Source: Thiotrichaceae bacterium (lineage in GTDB: Bacteria; Pseudomonadota; Gammaproteobacteria; Beggiatoales; Beggiatoaceae). Taken from it: 37,362 bases of DNA. The translations under genes were made by a program, and so were the position numbers. The notes below the pieces were generated by a model. That model did no database searches, was not told the DNA's origin, and saw only the letters and a list, made by a program, of their open reading frames with translations. This document shows positions 1-7,660 of the stretch, one piece after another (the stretch's first letter is position 1; each line of letters opens with the position of its first letter). The DNA is taken from positions 1-37,362 of the forward strand of contig JADGDF010000023.1 of assembly GCA_016745055.1 (NCBI GenBank), written 5' to 3'.

Positions 1-102
1 CCAAGCATATTCTCGTGATAGATTAGGTTTTATACCGCTTTCATCAATATACACACACTTCTCCTCATCTATAGAGCTGATGATTTGTTTAAACTCTTCC
101 GC
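1..102 (-). pseudogene. IS630-type transposase, catalytic-domain fragment
   Basis: Translated on the minus strand, this reads LAAEEFKQIISSIDEEK, then CVYIDESGIKPN, then LSREYAW. That is the segment of IS630/Tc1-like DDE transposases around the first catalytic aspartate (the D of IDESG). It has no start codon. It would follow the EEQDESK segment that ends near 396 if the intervening insert were removed. It runs out of the window at position 1, so whether the rest of the domain is intact cannot be judged here. Confidence 0.65.
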
Positions 103-395
103 TGCGAGGCATGGATGCCGAGTAGTCCGCGACTAGCTGGGCGCTCAAAAATAGTATAAAACAGTAGGTAAGGGCGATAGTCCTTGCGTGCGTTTTTTGC
201 TATTTTTGAGCTTCACCCCAGCGTCAAGTCATGGTGGAGTAGGCTAACGGAGTGCGTAGTGCAACGGAGTACGCAGTTGCCGTATCGAGACCGGACGTGT
301 CGGGGCAAACAAACTAGCGTCTCGCTGAGAATTGAGTCGCTCTTAGGGATAGGACGTCCCGGGAGCGTCACGAAATCTCTGCGTGACACCGGTAC
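103..395. other. GC-richer structured insert within the IS630 transposase
   Basis: About 293 bp separates two transposase segments that would otherwise join in phase (ESK, then AEEF). The sequence is visibly richer in G and C than its surroundings. It holds a 12-bp inverted repeat (143-154 with 200-211, CTATTTTTGAGC type), a small palindrome TAGTC-CGC-GACTA near 123-135, and a direct repeat around AACGGAGT (about 246 and 263). Its right end (363-392) matches 25 of 30 bases of 20260-20289, so at least that end belongs to a dispersed repeat. The short frame 184-420 on the plus strand has no recognisable protein features and is not called as a gene. Confidence 0.5.
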
Positions 396-414
396 TTTGG
401 ACTCATCTTGTTCT

Positions 415-747
415 TCATAAAAGAAGTTTTTTTTTGCGAGTTACTCCTATTTTAGCTAATGCTTTACTAATCGCTGGTTGCTTCACTCCAAATATTTGCG
501 CATGTTCGTCTTGAAACCAAGATGGGTTTTCTTCTACTTGTTTACGCAATTGTGACAAATCTATCTTGGTTGGCTTCTTTCCACTCATTGGCTTGGGGGA
601 TAGCTCTCCTGTTTCTTTAAATATTTTTACCCATTCTTTCACCCTATTGTAATGGATATTAAATACTTTACTTGCCCCTCTTCTGCTATTGTTCCCTTCA
701 ATAACAAATTTCACTACGCGCTCTCTTAAATCTTTACTATTATTCAT
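415..747 (-). pseudogene. IS630-type transposase, N-terminal part (helix-turn-helix)
   Basis: This is a 110-codon frame starting at ATG 747. It has the winged helix-turn-helix layout of IS630 transposase N-termini, which bind the element ends: NSRRGASKVFNIHYNRVKEW, then KPMSGKKPTKID and SWFQDEHAQIFGVKQPAISK. The frame ends as VTRKKKLLL and a stop, immediately after a run of nine A on the coding strand (427-435). One base over, the reading continues as NFFYEEQDESK, which is typical IS630 sequence. With eight A the frame would be continuous. So it is either a one-base insertion or a slippage site. The protein is then cut off by the insert at about 395. Confidence 0.75.
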
Positions 748-1155
748 TTGGTATTATTCATTACTCCATATTATGGTATATGTTTATAGGAATTTTACTA
801 TAGCATTGACATCAGGAGTGCAATTGTTGAAAATTAACCAGATTTCAGAAGAAAGCGCCTATTCTCATACTTTAGTCAATTACAAGTGTTTTGCAGAATA
901 AAATCAATTAAAACCTGTTTTTGATAAAAACTATTGATATTTGCTATGTTGGTTTTAACAAAATATTTTCATAGAGGGAGATATGAGTTTACAGCGTATG
1001 TTAAGTGTTCCCTTATAAGAGTTACGGCTAACTTAAATACAAATTAAATACTACAAAATTGATTGATATATTGCAAATCAAAATTGGGCACTTATATCTT
1101 AGCAATAGCTGAAATTTGATGTCCATTGAGTATACTGATTAGGAGACCATAGAGC
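748..1155. other. Intergenic region between the IS630 fragment and the chemoreceptor gene
   Basis: About 400 bp of AT-rich sequence with no supportable gene. The short open frame at 689-901 begins inside the transposase and looks like chance. The outer end of the IS630 element and the chemoreceptor promoter should both be here, but neither could be placed. Confidence 0.5.
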
Positions 1156-2883
1156 ATGGCAACCAAACAATCTCGTTTTGGTTTTAAAAGTATTAGAGTC
1201 AGTACACGCTTGTTTTTAGGGTTTGCCATAATGATGGTATTTATTGTGGGCGTTGGCGGCTTTTCAATGTACAAAATGTATCAACTGTCTAGCCTGACTG
1301 ACAAAATGTACAACCATCCATTGACTGTCAGTAATACTGTGCGTGATGTTTATATTCATGTCCTATTAATGCGTGGTGTGATGAAAGATATTGCTTTATC
1401 TCAATCAGCAGAAGAGTTACAGCAAGCAGAACAAAAGTTAGAGGTATTTGAAAAAGAAGTACAAATAAGCTTCATCATTATTAAAGAACGTTTTTTAGGC
1501 GATCAAAAAGATGTTGATACTCTGATTGATTTATTCAATCAATGGAAAGACATTCGGCAACAAATTATTACTTGGCAACACTCTGGTAAAGCAAATGAAG
1601 CTATTTACGCAATTACCAAAGGTATTGGTAAAACGCATGTTGCTAAGTTACATACTGCAATAGGGGAGCTCACTCAGTTTGCAAGCAATAAAGCAAAACA
1701 ATTTTTAAGTAATACTCATAATGAAGCGACTGCTACCTATATTTGGGTTGTCAGTATTATTGGTATTGTCGTGTTATTTGGTATTTGGTTAGCATTTAGT
1801 ATTTTCCGAGCAATTACGCACCCACTTGTACAAGCCGTTGAAATGGCTGATGCTATCAGTCGAGGAAATTTAAATACTCAGGCTGAAGTCAATTCTCGTG
1901 ATGAAATGGGACAACTATTAAATTCTTTGAATGCGATGGTAGGTAAGCTCATTGAAACGATTACTGTGATCAAACAGACTGCAAAGGCTGTCAGTATAGC
2001 TTCAGAAGAAATTTCACTAGGGAACATGAGTTTAAGCCAACGTACCGAGGAGCAAGCATCTTCTTTGGAACAAACGGCTGCCAGTATGGAACAGATGACC
2101 AGTACAGTGGAACAAAATGCCAATAATGCTGATCAAGCAAAGTTACTCGCATTAAGTGCCAAATCGCAAGCTGAAGAAGGAGGGAGTGTCGTTGGCTCTG
2201 CAATTAAAGCCATGTCGGAAATCAGTAATAGCAGTAAAAAAGTAGCAGATATTATTGGTGTAATTAACGATATTGCTTTTCAAACTAATTTATTGGCCCT
2301 CAATGCTGCTGTTGAAGCTGCACGAGCTGGAGAACAAGGCAGAGGATTCGCCGTTGTGGCAACAGAAGTACGTAATTTAGCCCAGCGAAGTGCGACCGCT
2401 GCCAAGGAAATTAAAGGACTTATTCAAGATAGTGTTGATAAAGTTGAAGAAGGCACAAAACTGGTTGATCGATCAGGAAAAACATTAGAAGATATTATTT
2501 ATTCTGTCAAAAAAGTCAGTGACATTACAACAGAAATTGCGGCTGCAAGCCAAGAACAAACGAGTGGTATCCGCCAAGTAAATAAGGCTATTACTCAAAT
2601 GGATGAAATGACACAACAAAATGCAGCCCTGGTTGAAGAAGCTGCGTCTGCCAGTGAATCCATGAAATCTCAAGCAAAAAGGTTGTCCCAACATATTTCT
2701 TTCTTTGACATTGGAAATTACTATGATGAATTTTCTCAACAAAACGAATTTGAAGGTGAAGAGGAAAAAAACCATCCAGTTAAAGATTGTTACAGGGAAC
2801 AACGTGAAATGGTAAAAACAAAGCCAAATCCTATACATAGACAGAAGTTTGACGATTATGATAATAACTGGCATGATTTTTAG
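1156..2883 (+). CDS. Methyl-accepting chemotaxis protein with C-terminal CheR-type pentapeptide
   Basis: Transmembrane chemoreceptor of 575 residues that would signal to CheA/CheW. TM1 is at about 17-37 and a four-helix-bundle type periplasmic domain spans about 40-190. TM2 is at about 194-216, HAMP at about 217-270, and the cytoplasmic coiled-coil domain follows. Its hairpin tip, near 366-402, has the highly conserved [20 protein letters not shown] and [15 protein letters not shown]. Gln/Glu-rich stretches at about 296-320 and 466-496 are candidate methylation regions. The last five residues are NWHDF after a 50-residue linker. This resembles the NWETF tether by which enteric receptors bind CheR/CheB. 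AGGAGA lies about 9 bases upstream of the ATG. No che genes are adjacent, so the ligand is unknown. Confidence 0.95.
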   Translation: MATKQSRFGFKSIRVSTRLFLGFAIMMVFIVGVGGFSMYKMYQLSSLTDKMYNHPLTVSNTVRDVYIHVLLMRGVMKDIALSQSAEELQQAEQKLEVFEKEVQISFIIIKERFLGDQKDVDTLIDLFNQWKDIRQQIITWQHSGKANEAIYAITKGIGKTHVAKLHTAIGELTQFASNKAKQFLSNTHNEATATYIWVVSIIGIVVLFGIWLAFSIFRAITHPLVQAVEMADAISRGNLNTQAEVNSRDEMGQLLNSLNAMVGKLIETITVIKQTAKAVSIASEEISLGNMSLSQRTEEQASSLEQTAASMEQMTSTVEQNANNADQAKLLALSAKSQAEEGGSVVGSAIKAMSEISNSSKKVADIIGVINDIAFQTNLLALNAAVEAARAGEQGRGFAVVATEVRNLAQRSATAAKEIKGLIQDSVDKVEEGTKLVDRSGKTLEDIIYSVKKVSDITTEIAAASQEQTSGIRQVNKAITQMDEMTQQNAALVEEAASASESMKSQAKRLSQHISFFDIGNYYDEFSQQNEFEGEEEKNHPVKDCYREQREMVKTKPNPIHRQKFDDYDNNWHDF

Positions 2884-2955
2884 TGAATATCTCACGTGAC
2901 TTAAAAAGTTATGATTTGCGTTTACTGACAAGCTAAAGAATTTTTTCAATTTGGA

Positions 2956-2993
2956 GTGCGGGATTTATCTTGCATGGGCAAACTAAAGTTTGC
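2956..2993. repeat. Palindromic intergenic repeat (GCAAACT/AGTTTGC family)
   Basis: A perfect 7-bp inverted repeat GCAAACT-AA-AGTTTGC at 2978-2993 is preceded by TTTATCTTGC. The same two motifs recur at 8790-8828 in the opposite order, and GAAAGTATAC follows both here (about 3000) and near 8981. This is a dispersed palindromic repeat located between genes. Confidence 0.55.
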
Positions 2994-3115
2994 ACTTCTG
3001 AAAGTATACATATTGATAAGTATTCAAAACTTGTTCACCAAAAGTATAAAAGAGTTGACAGGTAAAATTTAGCGGTTATTCTGTATTTTTAAACTTTTGA
3101 ATTCTGTTTACAACT

Positions 3116-3439
3116 ATGGAAGATACTCTAAAACGTCTACTCGAAGTTGAAGCACAAGCTGAAAATATGGTCAGCAAAGCTAATGTAGAAAAAGAGCAAA
3201 TTATTCAACAATCCCTACAAGAAGCGCAAACCATTGAAAAAACTTTTGAGCAAAAAATCCCTGAGTTACAAGCTAATTTTTTAGATAAAGCTGAAATTCG
3301 AGCGCAACAAAGTATTATTGAATTACAAAAGCGTTATGAAGAAAAAAAGGGGCATCTACAAAATTTAGCCGATAAAAACCAAGCACGCGCTTTAGAAGCA
3401 GCAGTACAATTACTCATGCAAGTGGGTAAACCTTCATGA
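3116..3439 (+). CDS. V-type ATP synthase G/H-type stalk subunit
   Basis: A 107-residue, almost entirely helical, charged protein with no membrane segment. It opens MEDTLKRLLEVEAQAENMV and continues with Glu/Gln/Lys-rich heptads. This layout is typical of the subunit G/H family (AhaH/NtpF-like) that forms the peripheral stalk of A/V-type ATPases together with subunit E. The assignment rests on that pattern and on the gene overlapping it by four bases (ATGA, 3436-3439), which encodes a subunit C homologue. No good ribosome binding site is visible before the ATG. Coiled-coil proteins are easily mis-assigned, so the neighbour carries much of the weight. Confidence 0.65.
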   Translation: MEDTLKRLLEVEAQAENMVSKANVEKEQIIQQSLQEAQTIEKTFEQKIPELQANFLDKAEIRAQQSIIELQKRYEEKKGHLQNLADKNQARALEAAVQLLMQVGKPS

Positions 3440-4473
3440 GTACGGTTGCCAAATATGCGTATCTCAATGCGCGTGTTTCCGTATTCGCTAGTCGTTTGCT
3501 TTCTTCTCAACAGCTCCAAAACTTACTTCAACCCAGTGTTGGCCAAAAATATACAGGTATTGAAACCCTCGACAACTTATTGAGCAATGATAAAGTTGAT
3601 TTAAGCTTAATAGAACAAAGCTTATTTTTACATTTATTACATGATGTCAAAGCATTGCTACGGCCATTAAGCGGTGAAGAAAAAGCATTACTTTTATATT
3701 GGATGCGTAAATGCGAAGTGACTAATCTAAAAACCATTGTTCGTGGTAAACTTTCCCACACCGCTTCTGAGATTGTTTCGGAACGATTAATAGAATTAGG
3801 CGATTTATCTATTTTGCCAACAGAAAAATTATTACGCACCGAAGATATTAACGAGTTATTGAGAAATTTAGAAAATAGCCATTATGGCCATATTGCGCGT
3901 CAAGCACGCAGAGTTTATGAACAAAATCATCACTTACATGCCATTGATGCCGCCATTGACAAGCAATTTTTAACAGGATTACACCAACATATCAATGCAT
4001 TACCTTCAACTCAATATAAACAATTGCGTCCCTTAGCCAATATCTTATTTGATCGCTTTAACTTGTTATGGTTATTACGTTATCGATTTGCTTATCATTT
4101 ATCGCCTGCAGAAACATTTTACCTGCTGGTTTCAACGCCTTATTCGTTGAGTAGAGAATATTTGTTGCGATTAGTTGAATTTAGCTCTCTTCAAGAATTA
4201 TTATCTCAATTGCCAAAACCACTTTATGCCCTACTTGCAAATGTTAAAGATATATTTGAAGTCGAATATGCACTTAATATGCGTTTGCAACAAATTGCTT
4301 ATCAAACTTTAAAGTTTCAAAATTTTTCTATCGCAAAAGCTTTTGCTTACTTACTTTTACGTGAATTTGAAATGCGACAAATTTTGGCCATTGTCAAAGG
4401 TAGAAGATTAGGTTTAAAACCAGAAATTATTTTGCGAGCTGCGCATACAGACTCATTTATCTTAATGATTTAA
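3436..4473 (+). CDS. V-type ATP synthase subunit C (AC39 / V0D family)
   Basis: A 345-residue, all-helical protein of the V-ATPase AC39 family. This funnel-shaped subunit couples the central stalk to the membrane rotor. Family features include the N-terminal YAYLNARVSVFASRLLS, the internal WMRKCEVTNLKTIVRGK, and the C-terminal YLLLREFEMRQILAIVKGRRLGL, which matches the conserved end where an E-x-R-x-I segment precedes a glycine-rich turn. Length is normal for the family (about 330-350). It overlaps the upstream G/H-like gene by ATGA, indicating translational coupling. The remaining V-ATPase genes (A, B, D, E, F, I, K) are not in the window, so this pair is split from the main operon or is a remnant. 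Confidence 0.8.
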   Translation: MSTVAKYAYLNARVSVFASRLLSSQQLQNLLQPSVGQKYTGIETLDNLLSNDKVDLSLIEQSLFLHLLHDVKALLRPLSGEEKALLLYWMRKCEVTNLKTIVRGKLSHTASEIVSERLIELGDLSILPTEKLLRTEDINELLRNLENSHYGHIARQARRVYEQNHHLHAIDAAIDKQFLTGLHQHINALPSTQYKQLRPLANILFDRFNLLWLLRYRFAYHLSPAETFYLLVSTPYSLSREYLLRLVEFSSLQELLSQLPKPLYALLANVKDIFEVEYALNMRLQQIAYQTLKFQNFSIAKAFAYLLLREFEMRQILAIVKGRRLGLKPEIILRAAHTDSFILMI

Positions 4474-4490
4474 TGCCAAAAAGGATTTTT

Positions 4491-4766
4491 ATGAAAAAAC
4501 GTATTTTATGGGTAATATTTGCGGTTTTGTTTTATCAATCGGGGTTAACCTTTACCATTTTTGTAATGACACCCGAAAAATTCGCAGGTGGGTGGCAATG
4601 GCTGTGGGTTGGGTTATTTCCAATATTGTTACCCGCATTTTTTATAGTAAATAGGTATTTGGGATGTGCAACAGGGCAATGCCACACGGGTACTTGTGAA
4701 ATTGAAGGAACAAAACAGAGCTCAAATAAAGAAGCCCCACAATTTGATAGAATGCCAGGGATGTAG
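4491..4766 (+). CDS. Small membrane protein of unknown function
   Basis: About 91 residues from the ATG at 4491, which is preceded by AAGGAT five bases upstream. The ATG at 4473 overlapping the upstream stop codon is possible but has no such site. There are two predicted membrane helices, at about residues 4-25 and 40-60. A short hydrophilic tail follows with three cysteines (GCATGQCHTGTCE), which could bind a metal or form disulfides. It lies 17 bases after the subunit C gene and is probably co-transcribed with it. The family is not recognised, and any link with V-ATPase is only positional. Confidence 0.6.
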   Translation: MKKRILWVIFAVLFYQSGLTFTIFVMTPEKFAGGWQWLWVGLFPILLPAFFIVNRYLGCATGQCHTGTCEIEGTKQSSNKEAPQFDRMPGM

Positions 4767-4878
4767 GTTTGCTGTTATATTTTCGACAAATTATGCAAGT
4801 CCTTTGAGGAATGCAAAACTTGCGAAAAGCTTAGCAGCAGTTGGTTGGTGCAAATGAGTTATCTGCACGAAAATGATG

Positions 4879-4902
4879 GGTCGGGACTGCAGATCCCCGA
4901 CC
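4879..4902. repeat. GC-rich hairpin GGTCGGG/CCCGACC
   Basis: A perfect 7-bp inverted repeat (4879-4885 with 4896-4902) around a 10-base centre. It stands out from the AT-rich flanks. There is no T-run on either strand, so it is not a classical terminator. It sits between two convergent genes and probably belongs to a palindromic repeat family. Confidence 0.5.
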
Positions 4903-4957
4903 TGCATTGATAAGGCAACTTACATACCGTTAGGCGGCAAATAAATTAAATGATGAT

Positions 4958-5566
4958 TTATTTACGAAGCCAATTACCATCAGGGTCTTGGTAATACCAA
5001 CCCCCTTTAGCTCTGCTAATCCAACGGGAAGCAAAAATAGAACGTATATTATCTTCCCACTCAGGATGCCCATTTTCTCTGGCAATTTCTCTATATAAAG
5101 CAAGCCGGTCTTGATTTTCTTCAGCTACCCAATTTGTCACTCGTTTACGCATTTTTAATGGCACTGCGCCCGAATTTTTCAGGGTAATAAATGCATTGTT
5201 TTTAATGCCAATAGCGCCGTTGTTATAATACGGAGATAAATTCTCATGACGGGCTGCCATTTGATCTTTAATGGCTTGAATTTCAGATGAGGAAATATCT
5301 ATATTTGCGGTTGCATAAGCGTCTGCAATAAAATAGCTAAGTAAACTGGAAAACTGTACTTTTTTCAGAAAAATAGCGTCATTTAAACTTGATTCTTCTG
5401 GCACACTTGGGGTAGTGTCATTTTCACCTTCTTTTCCCCAAACTTCATCAATAATTTTATCAGCGGCTTTTTCTGCTGCTGCCGCAGGAAAATAAACATT
5501 AATTGTGACACAAGCGTGTAAAAATACTAATGTGAGAAAAGTGATGGATAAACGTTTTGGGTTCAT
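4958..5566 (-). CDS. DUF1318 (YdbL-family) lipoprotein
   Basis: A 202-residue exported protein. The N-terminus is a lipoprotein signal: hydrophobic stretch, then the lipobox LHAC with Cys19 as the acylated residue. VTINVYFPAAAAEKAADKII follows, the hallmark opening of DUF1318 proteins. The C-terminal half carries the rest of the domain: IQAIKDQMAARHENLSPYY, then a segment with GAIGIKNNAFI, ending WWYQ-type (GGWYYQDPDGNW). In enterobacteria ydbL sits with ydbH-ynbE, an AsmA-like envelope lipid-transport set. Here it stands alone. AGGAGA lies six bases before the ATG. Convergent with the upstream gene cluster. Confidence 0.85.
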   Translation of the reverse strand: MNPKRLSITFLTLVFLHACVTINVYFPAAAAEKAADKIIDEVWGKEGENDTTPSVPEESSLNDAIFLKKVQFSSLLSYFIADAYATANIDISSSEIQAIKDQMAARHENLSPYYNNGAIGIKNNAFITLKNSGAVPLKMRKRVTNWVAEENQDRLALYREIARENGHPEWEDNIRSIFASRWISRAKGGWYYQDPDGNWLRK

Positions 5567-5748
5567 GAAATTCTCCTCTATATTTCAGTCAGCTATCGAA
5601 CATATTAGTAGTTCATCTGATAAAATACAAATTTTAGACCAATTTTAATGATATAGGGATAATATCCTCCTTAGCTTGGTCAAAGCATAACATTAAAATA
5701 CCAAAGCATTATATAAAATAATAGATTAAAAACGTTTAGCGTTAATAC

Positions 5749-6699
5749 ATGATGAAAAAATGGCAACCCACAGCAACTCGCCAAATGCTCCAATTACGAG
5801 CACAACTCTATGAAAAACTACGCTTTTTTTTTAAAAAACGTCAAGTGTTAGAAGTCGAAACACCAACACTTTCCCAAGCCGCTGTGCCAACCCCCATGAT
5901 CGAACCATTTTACACGAGCTATCATAGTTCAAAACGATTATTTCTACACACTTCACCAGAATTGCCGATGAAACGTTTATTAGTGATGGGGTACGGTTCA
6001 CTATATCAAATTGCAAAAGTGTTTAGAAATGGAGAATTTGGGCGCTGGCACCATCCTGAATTTACATTATTAGAGTGGTATCGTGTTGGGTTTAAACAGC
6101 AAGACTTAATTGAAGAAGTCAGTGAATTACTACAAACTGTATTAGACTGCCAGCCTGTAGAAATATTTAGTTATCCTGAACTGTTTAATCAACATACTCA
6201 GTTGCAACCTTTAACTTGTGATTTAAAGGAATTACAAAACTATTTAGTACAATTTCAAGTGGTTAATCCACAACAATGTGATCGTGATGCTTGTTTACAG
6301 TTGATTATGTCTTCTCAAATAGAACCTACTTTGGGGCAAGAGCGACCAACAATTGTAACTGACTTTCCTGCAAGCCAGGCTGCTTTGGCTCGAACACGTG
6401 TAGATAAACCTGAATTGGCAGAAAGATTTGAGTGCTATGTTAAAGGCGTTGAATTAGCCAATGGGTTTTATGAATTAGCGGATGTTCAAGAACAACGGAC
6501 TCGATTTGAGCAAGAGTTAGTAGAAAGACAACGTTTAGGGATGGCCACCTATCCACTGGATGAAAATTTTCTGGCGGCTTTAGAGGCAGGCTTACCGCTA
6601 TGTTCAGGTGTAGCTTTAGGGATAGATAGATTATTAATGTTATTAGCCAATGCAAAGCATATTAAAGAAGTATTAAGCTTTTCAATTGAAAATGGGTGA
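5749..6699 (+). CDS. epmA: Elongation factor P--(R)-beta-lysine ligase
   Basis: A 316-residue class II lysyl-tRNA synthetase paralogue (EpmA/PoxA/GenX). It attaches beta-lysine to a conserved lysine of elongation factor P, easing translation of polyproline stretches. It lacks the tRNA anticodon-binding domain, as EpmA does. Family motifs include RQMLQLRAQLYEKLRFFF, EVETPTLSQAAVPTPMIEPF, LHTSPELPMKRLLVMGYGSL, FRNGEFGRWHHPEFTLLEWY, VELANGFYELADVQEQRTRF and the motif 3 region LPLCSGVALGIDRLLMLL. Length is close to the E. coli enzyme (325). Start codons at 5749 and 5752 are both possible. epmB and efp are not in the window. Confidence 0.95.
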   Translation: MMKKWQPTATRQMLQLRAQLYEKLRFFFKKRQVLEVETPTLSQAAVPTPMIEPFYTSYHSSKRLFLHTSPELPMKRLLVMGYGSLYQIAKVFRNGEFGRWHHPEFTLLEWYRVGFKQQDLIEEVSELLQTVLDCQPVEIFSYPELFNQHTQLQPLTCDLKELQNYLVQFQVVNPQQCDRDACLQLIMSSQIEPTLGQERPTIVTDFPASQAALARTRVDKPELAERFECYVKGVELANGFYELADVQEQRTRFEQELVERQRLGMATYPLDENFLAALEAGLPLCSGVALGIDRLLMLLANAKHIKEVLSFSIENG

Positions 6700-6764
6700 T
6701 ATTCTCAGTAGAAAAATATTTTGCATACAGGTAAAATACACAAAGTAAATTATTTCATCTCTTT

Positions 6765-6840
<76 letters not shown>

Positions 6841-6904
6841 CATTGTTATTTATTACATAATTAAATTCCAAACATTTTTTAGAACTTCTTTTTCATTCAA
6901 TCAC

Positions 6905-6981
6905 GTCCCTGTAGCATAATTGGATAATGCATTAGCCTCCTAAGCTGAAGACTTTGGGTTCGAATCCCAACGGGGACGCCA
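6905..6981 (+). tRNA. tRNA-Arg (anticodon CCU)
   Basis: A 77-base cloverleaf with encoded CCA. The acceptor stem is GTCCCTG/CGGGGAC with discriminator G. The D stem is GCAT/ATGC. The anticodon stem TTAGC/GCTGA encloses CTCCTAA, so the anticodon is CCT (CCU), reading AGG arginine codons. The T arm TTGGG-TTCGAAT-CCCAA pairs fully. It lies 64 bases after the alanine tRNA and is probably co-transcribed. Confidence 0.95.
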
Positions 6982-7034
6982 TATATTTCCTATTTTTTTG
7001 GCTATCAATCCAAATAACAATAGCCAAAATATAA

Positions 7035-7643
7035 TTAAGGCGATAAACGTTCAATATGCCATTGGTTATCTTGTAATTGATAACGTAACCTATCATGTAA
7101 ACGATTTTCTCTTCCTTGCCAAAATTCAAACATATTGGGCTTGACTAAATAACCACCCCAATGAGATGGACGGGAGACGGTCTGACCTTCATACTTTTGA
7201 GTAACATGTTGCAGCTTTTCTTCTAACACTTGACGGTCAGTAATCACTTGACTTTGTTCCGAAGCCCAAGCACCTAGTTGACTTCCTCTTGGTCGAGATT
7301 GAAAATAGCTGTCAGAATCTTCAACAGTTGATTTTTCTACCTGGCCTTCAATTCGTATTTGCTTGGCTAGCTTTCCCCACCAAAAGTTTAGGCATACCCA
7401 AGGTGTTTTTTCGATTTCTTCACCTTTATGACTTTGATAATTAGTAAAAAAGGCAAAGCCATTTTCATCAAAGCTTTTCAGCAAAATGACTCTGGCCGTC
7501 GGTTTTCCCTCTGCCGTTACGGTAGCTACCGTCATTGCGGTTGGTTCAATTAAATCTGCGTTGAGCGCTTCTTCATACCAATGTTTGAATTGGATAAAAG
7601 GGTTGGGATGGGCATCGGTTTCAGAAAAATGGGCAGTATCCAT
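7035..7643 (-). CDS. pdxH: Pyridoxamine 5'-phosphate oxidase
   Basis: A 202-residue FMN-dependent oxidase that converts pyridoxine or pyridoxamine 5'-phosphate to pyridoxal 5'-phosphate, the last step of vitamin B6 synthesis and salvage. Family landmarks: NPFIQFKHWYEEAL at the N-terminus; MTVATVTAEGKPTARVILLK and FAFFTNYQSHKGEEIE for FMN binding; LNFWWGKLAKQIRIEGQVEK; SYFQSRPRGSQLGAWASEQS; and the C-terminal signature EFWQGRENRLHDRLRY with a final IERLSP. Length is slightly shorter than E. coli PdxH (218). AAGGA lies six bases before the ATG. The gene follows the NYN-domain gene by 17 bases on the same strand, so the two are likely one transcript. Confidence 0.97.
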   Translation of the reverse strand: MDTAHFSETDAHPNPFIQFKHWYEEALNADLIEPTAMTVATVTAEGKPTARVILLKSFDENGFAFFTNYQSHKGEEIEKTPWVCLNFWWGKLAKQIRIEGQVEKSTVEDSDSYFQSRPRGSQLGAWASEQSQVITDRQVLEEKLQHVTQKYEGQTVSRPSHWGGYLVKPNMFEFWQGRENRLHDRLRYQLQDNQWHIERLSP

Positions 7644-7660
7644 AAAATTCCTTCAAACAA

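Larger units (their letters stand above)
1..747 (-). mobile_element. IS630-family insertion sequence, interrupted and running off the left edge
   Basis: The minus strand carries two parts of one IS630-type transposase. The N-terminal helix-turn-helix half is at 747-415, and the start of the DDE catalytic half is at about 102-1, where VYIDESGI holds the first catalytic Asp. They are separated by roughly 290 bp of sequence (about 103-395) that looks foreign in base composition and does not continue the protein. The rest of the catalytic domain lies beyond the window. Terminal inverted repeats could not be defined. The element is almost certainly non-functional. Confidence 0.75.

Noticed and set aside
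103-395. Group I intron, group II intron or tRNA inside the IS630 insert
   Set aside because: None of the core motifs of group I or group II introns or the T-loop of a tRNA could be found by eye on either strand. A covariance-model search would be decisive.
184-420. 78-codon frame on the plus strand within the IS630 insert
   Set aside because: No ribosome binding site, no recognisable motif, and it ends inside transposase sequence of the other strand.
2485-2949. 154-codon minus-strand frame opposite the chemoreceptor
   Set aside because: It lies antisense to the conserved signalling domain, and its sequence is low-complexity hydrophobic with no start signal.
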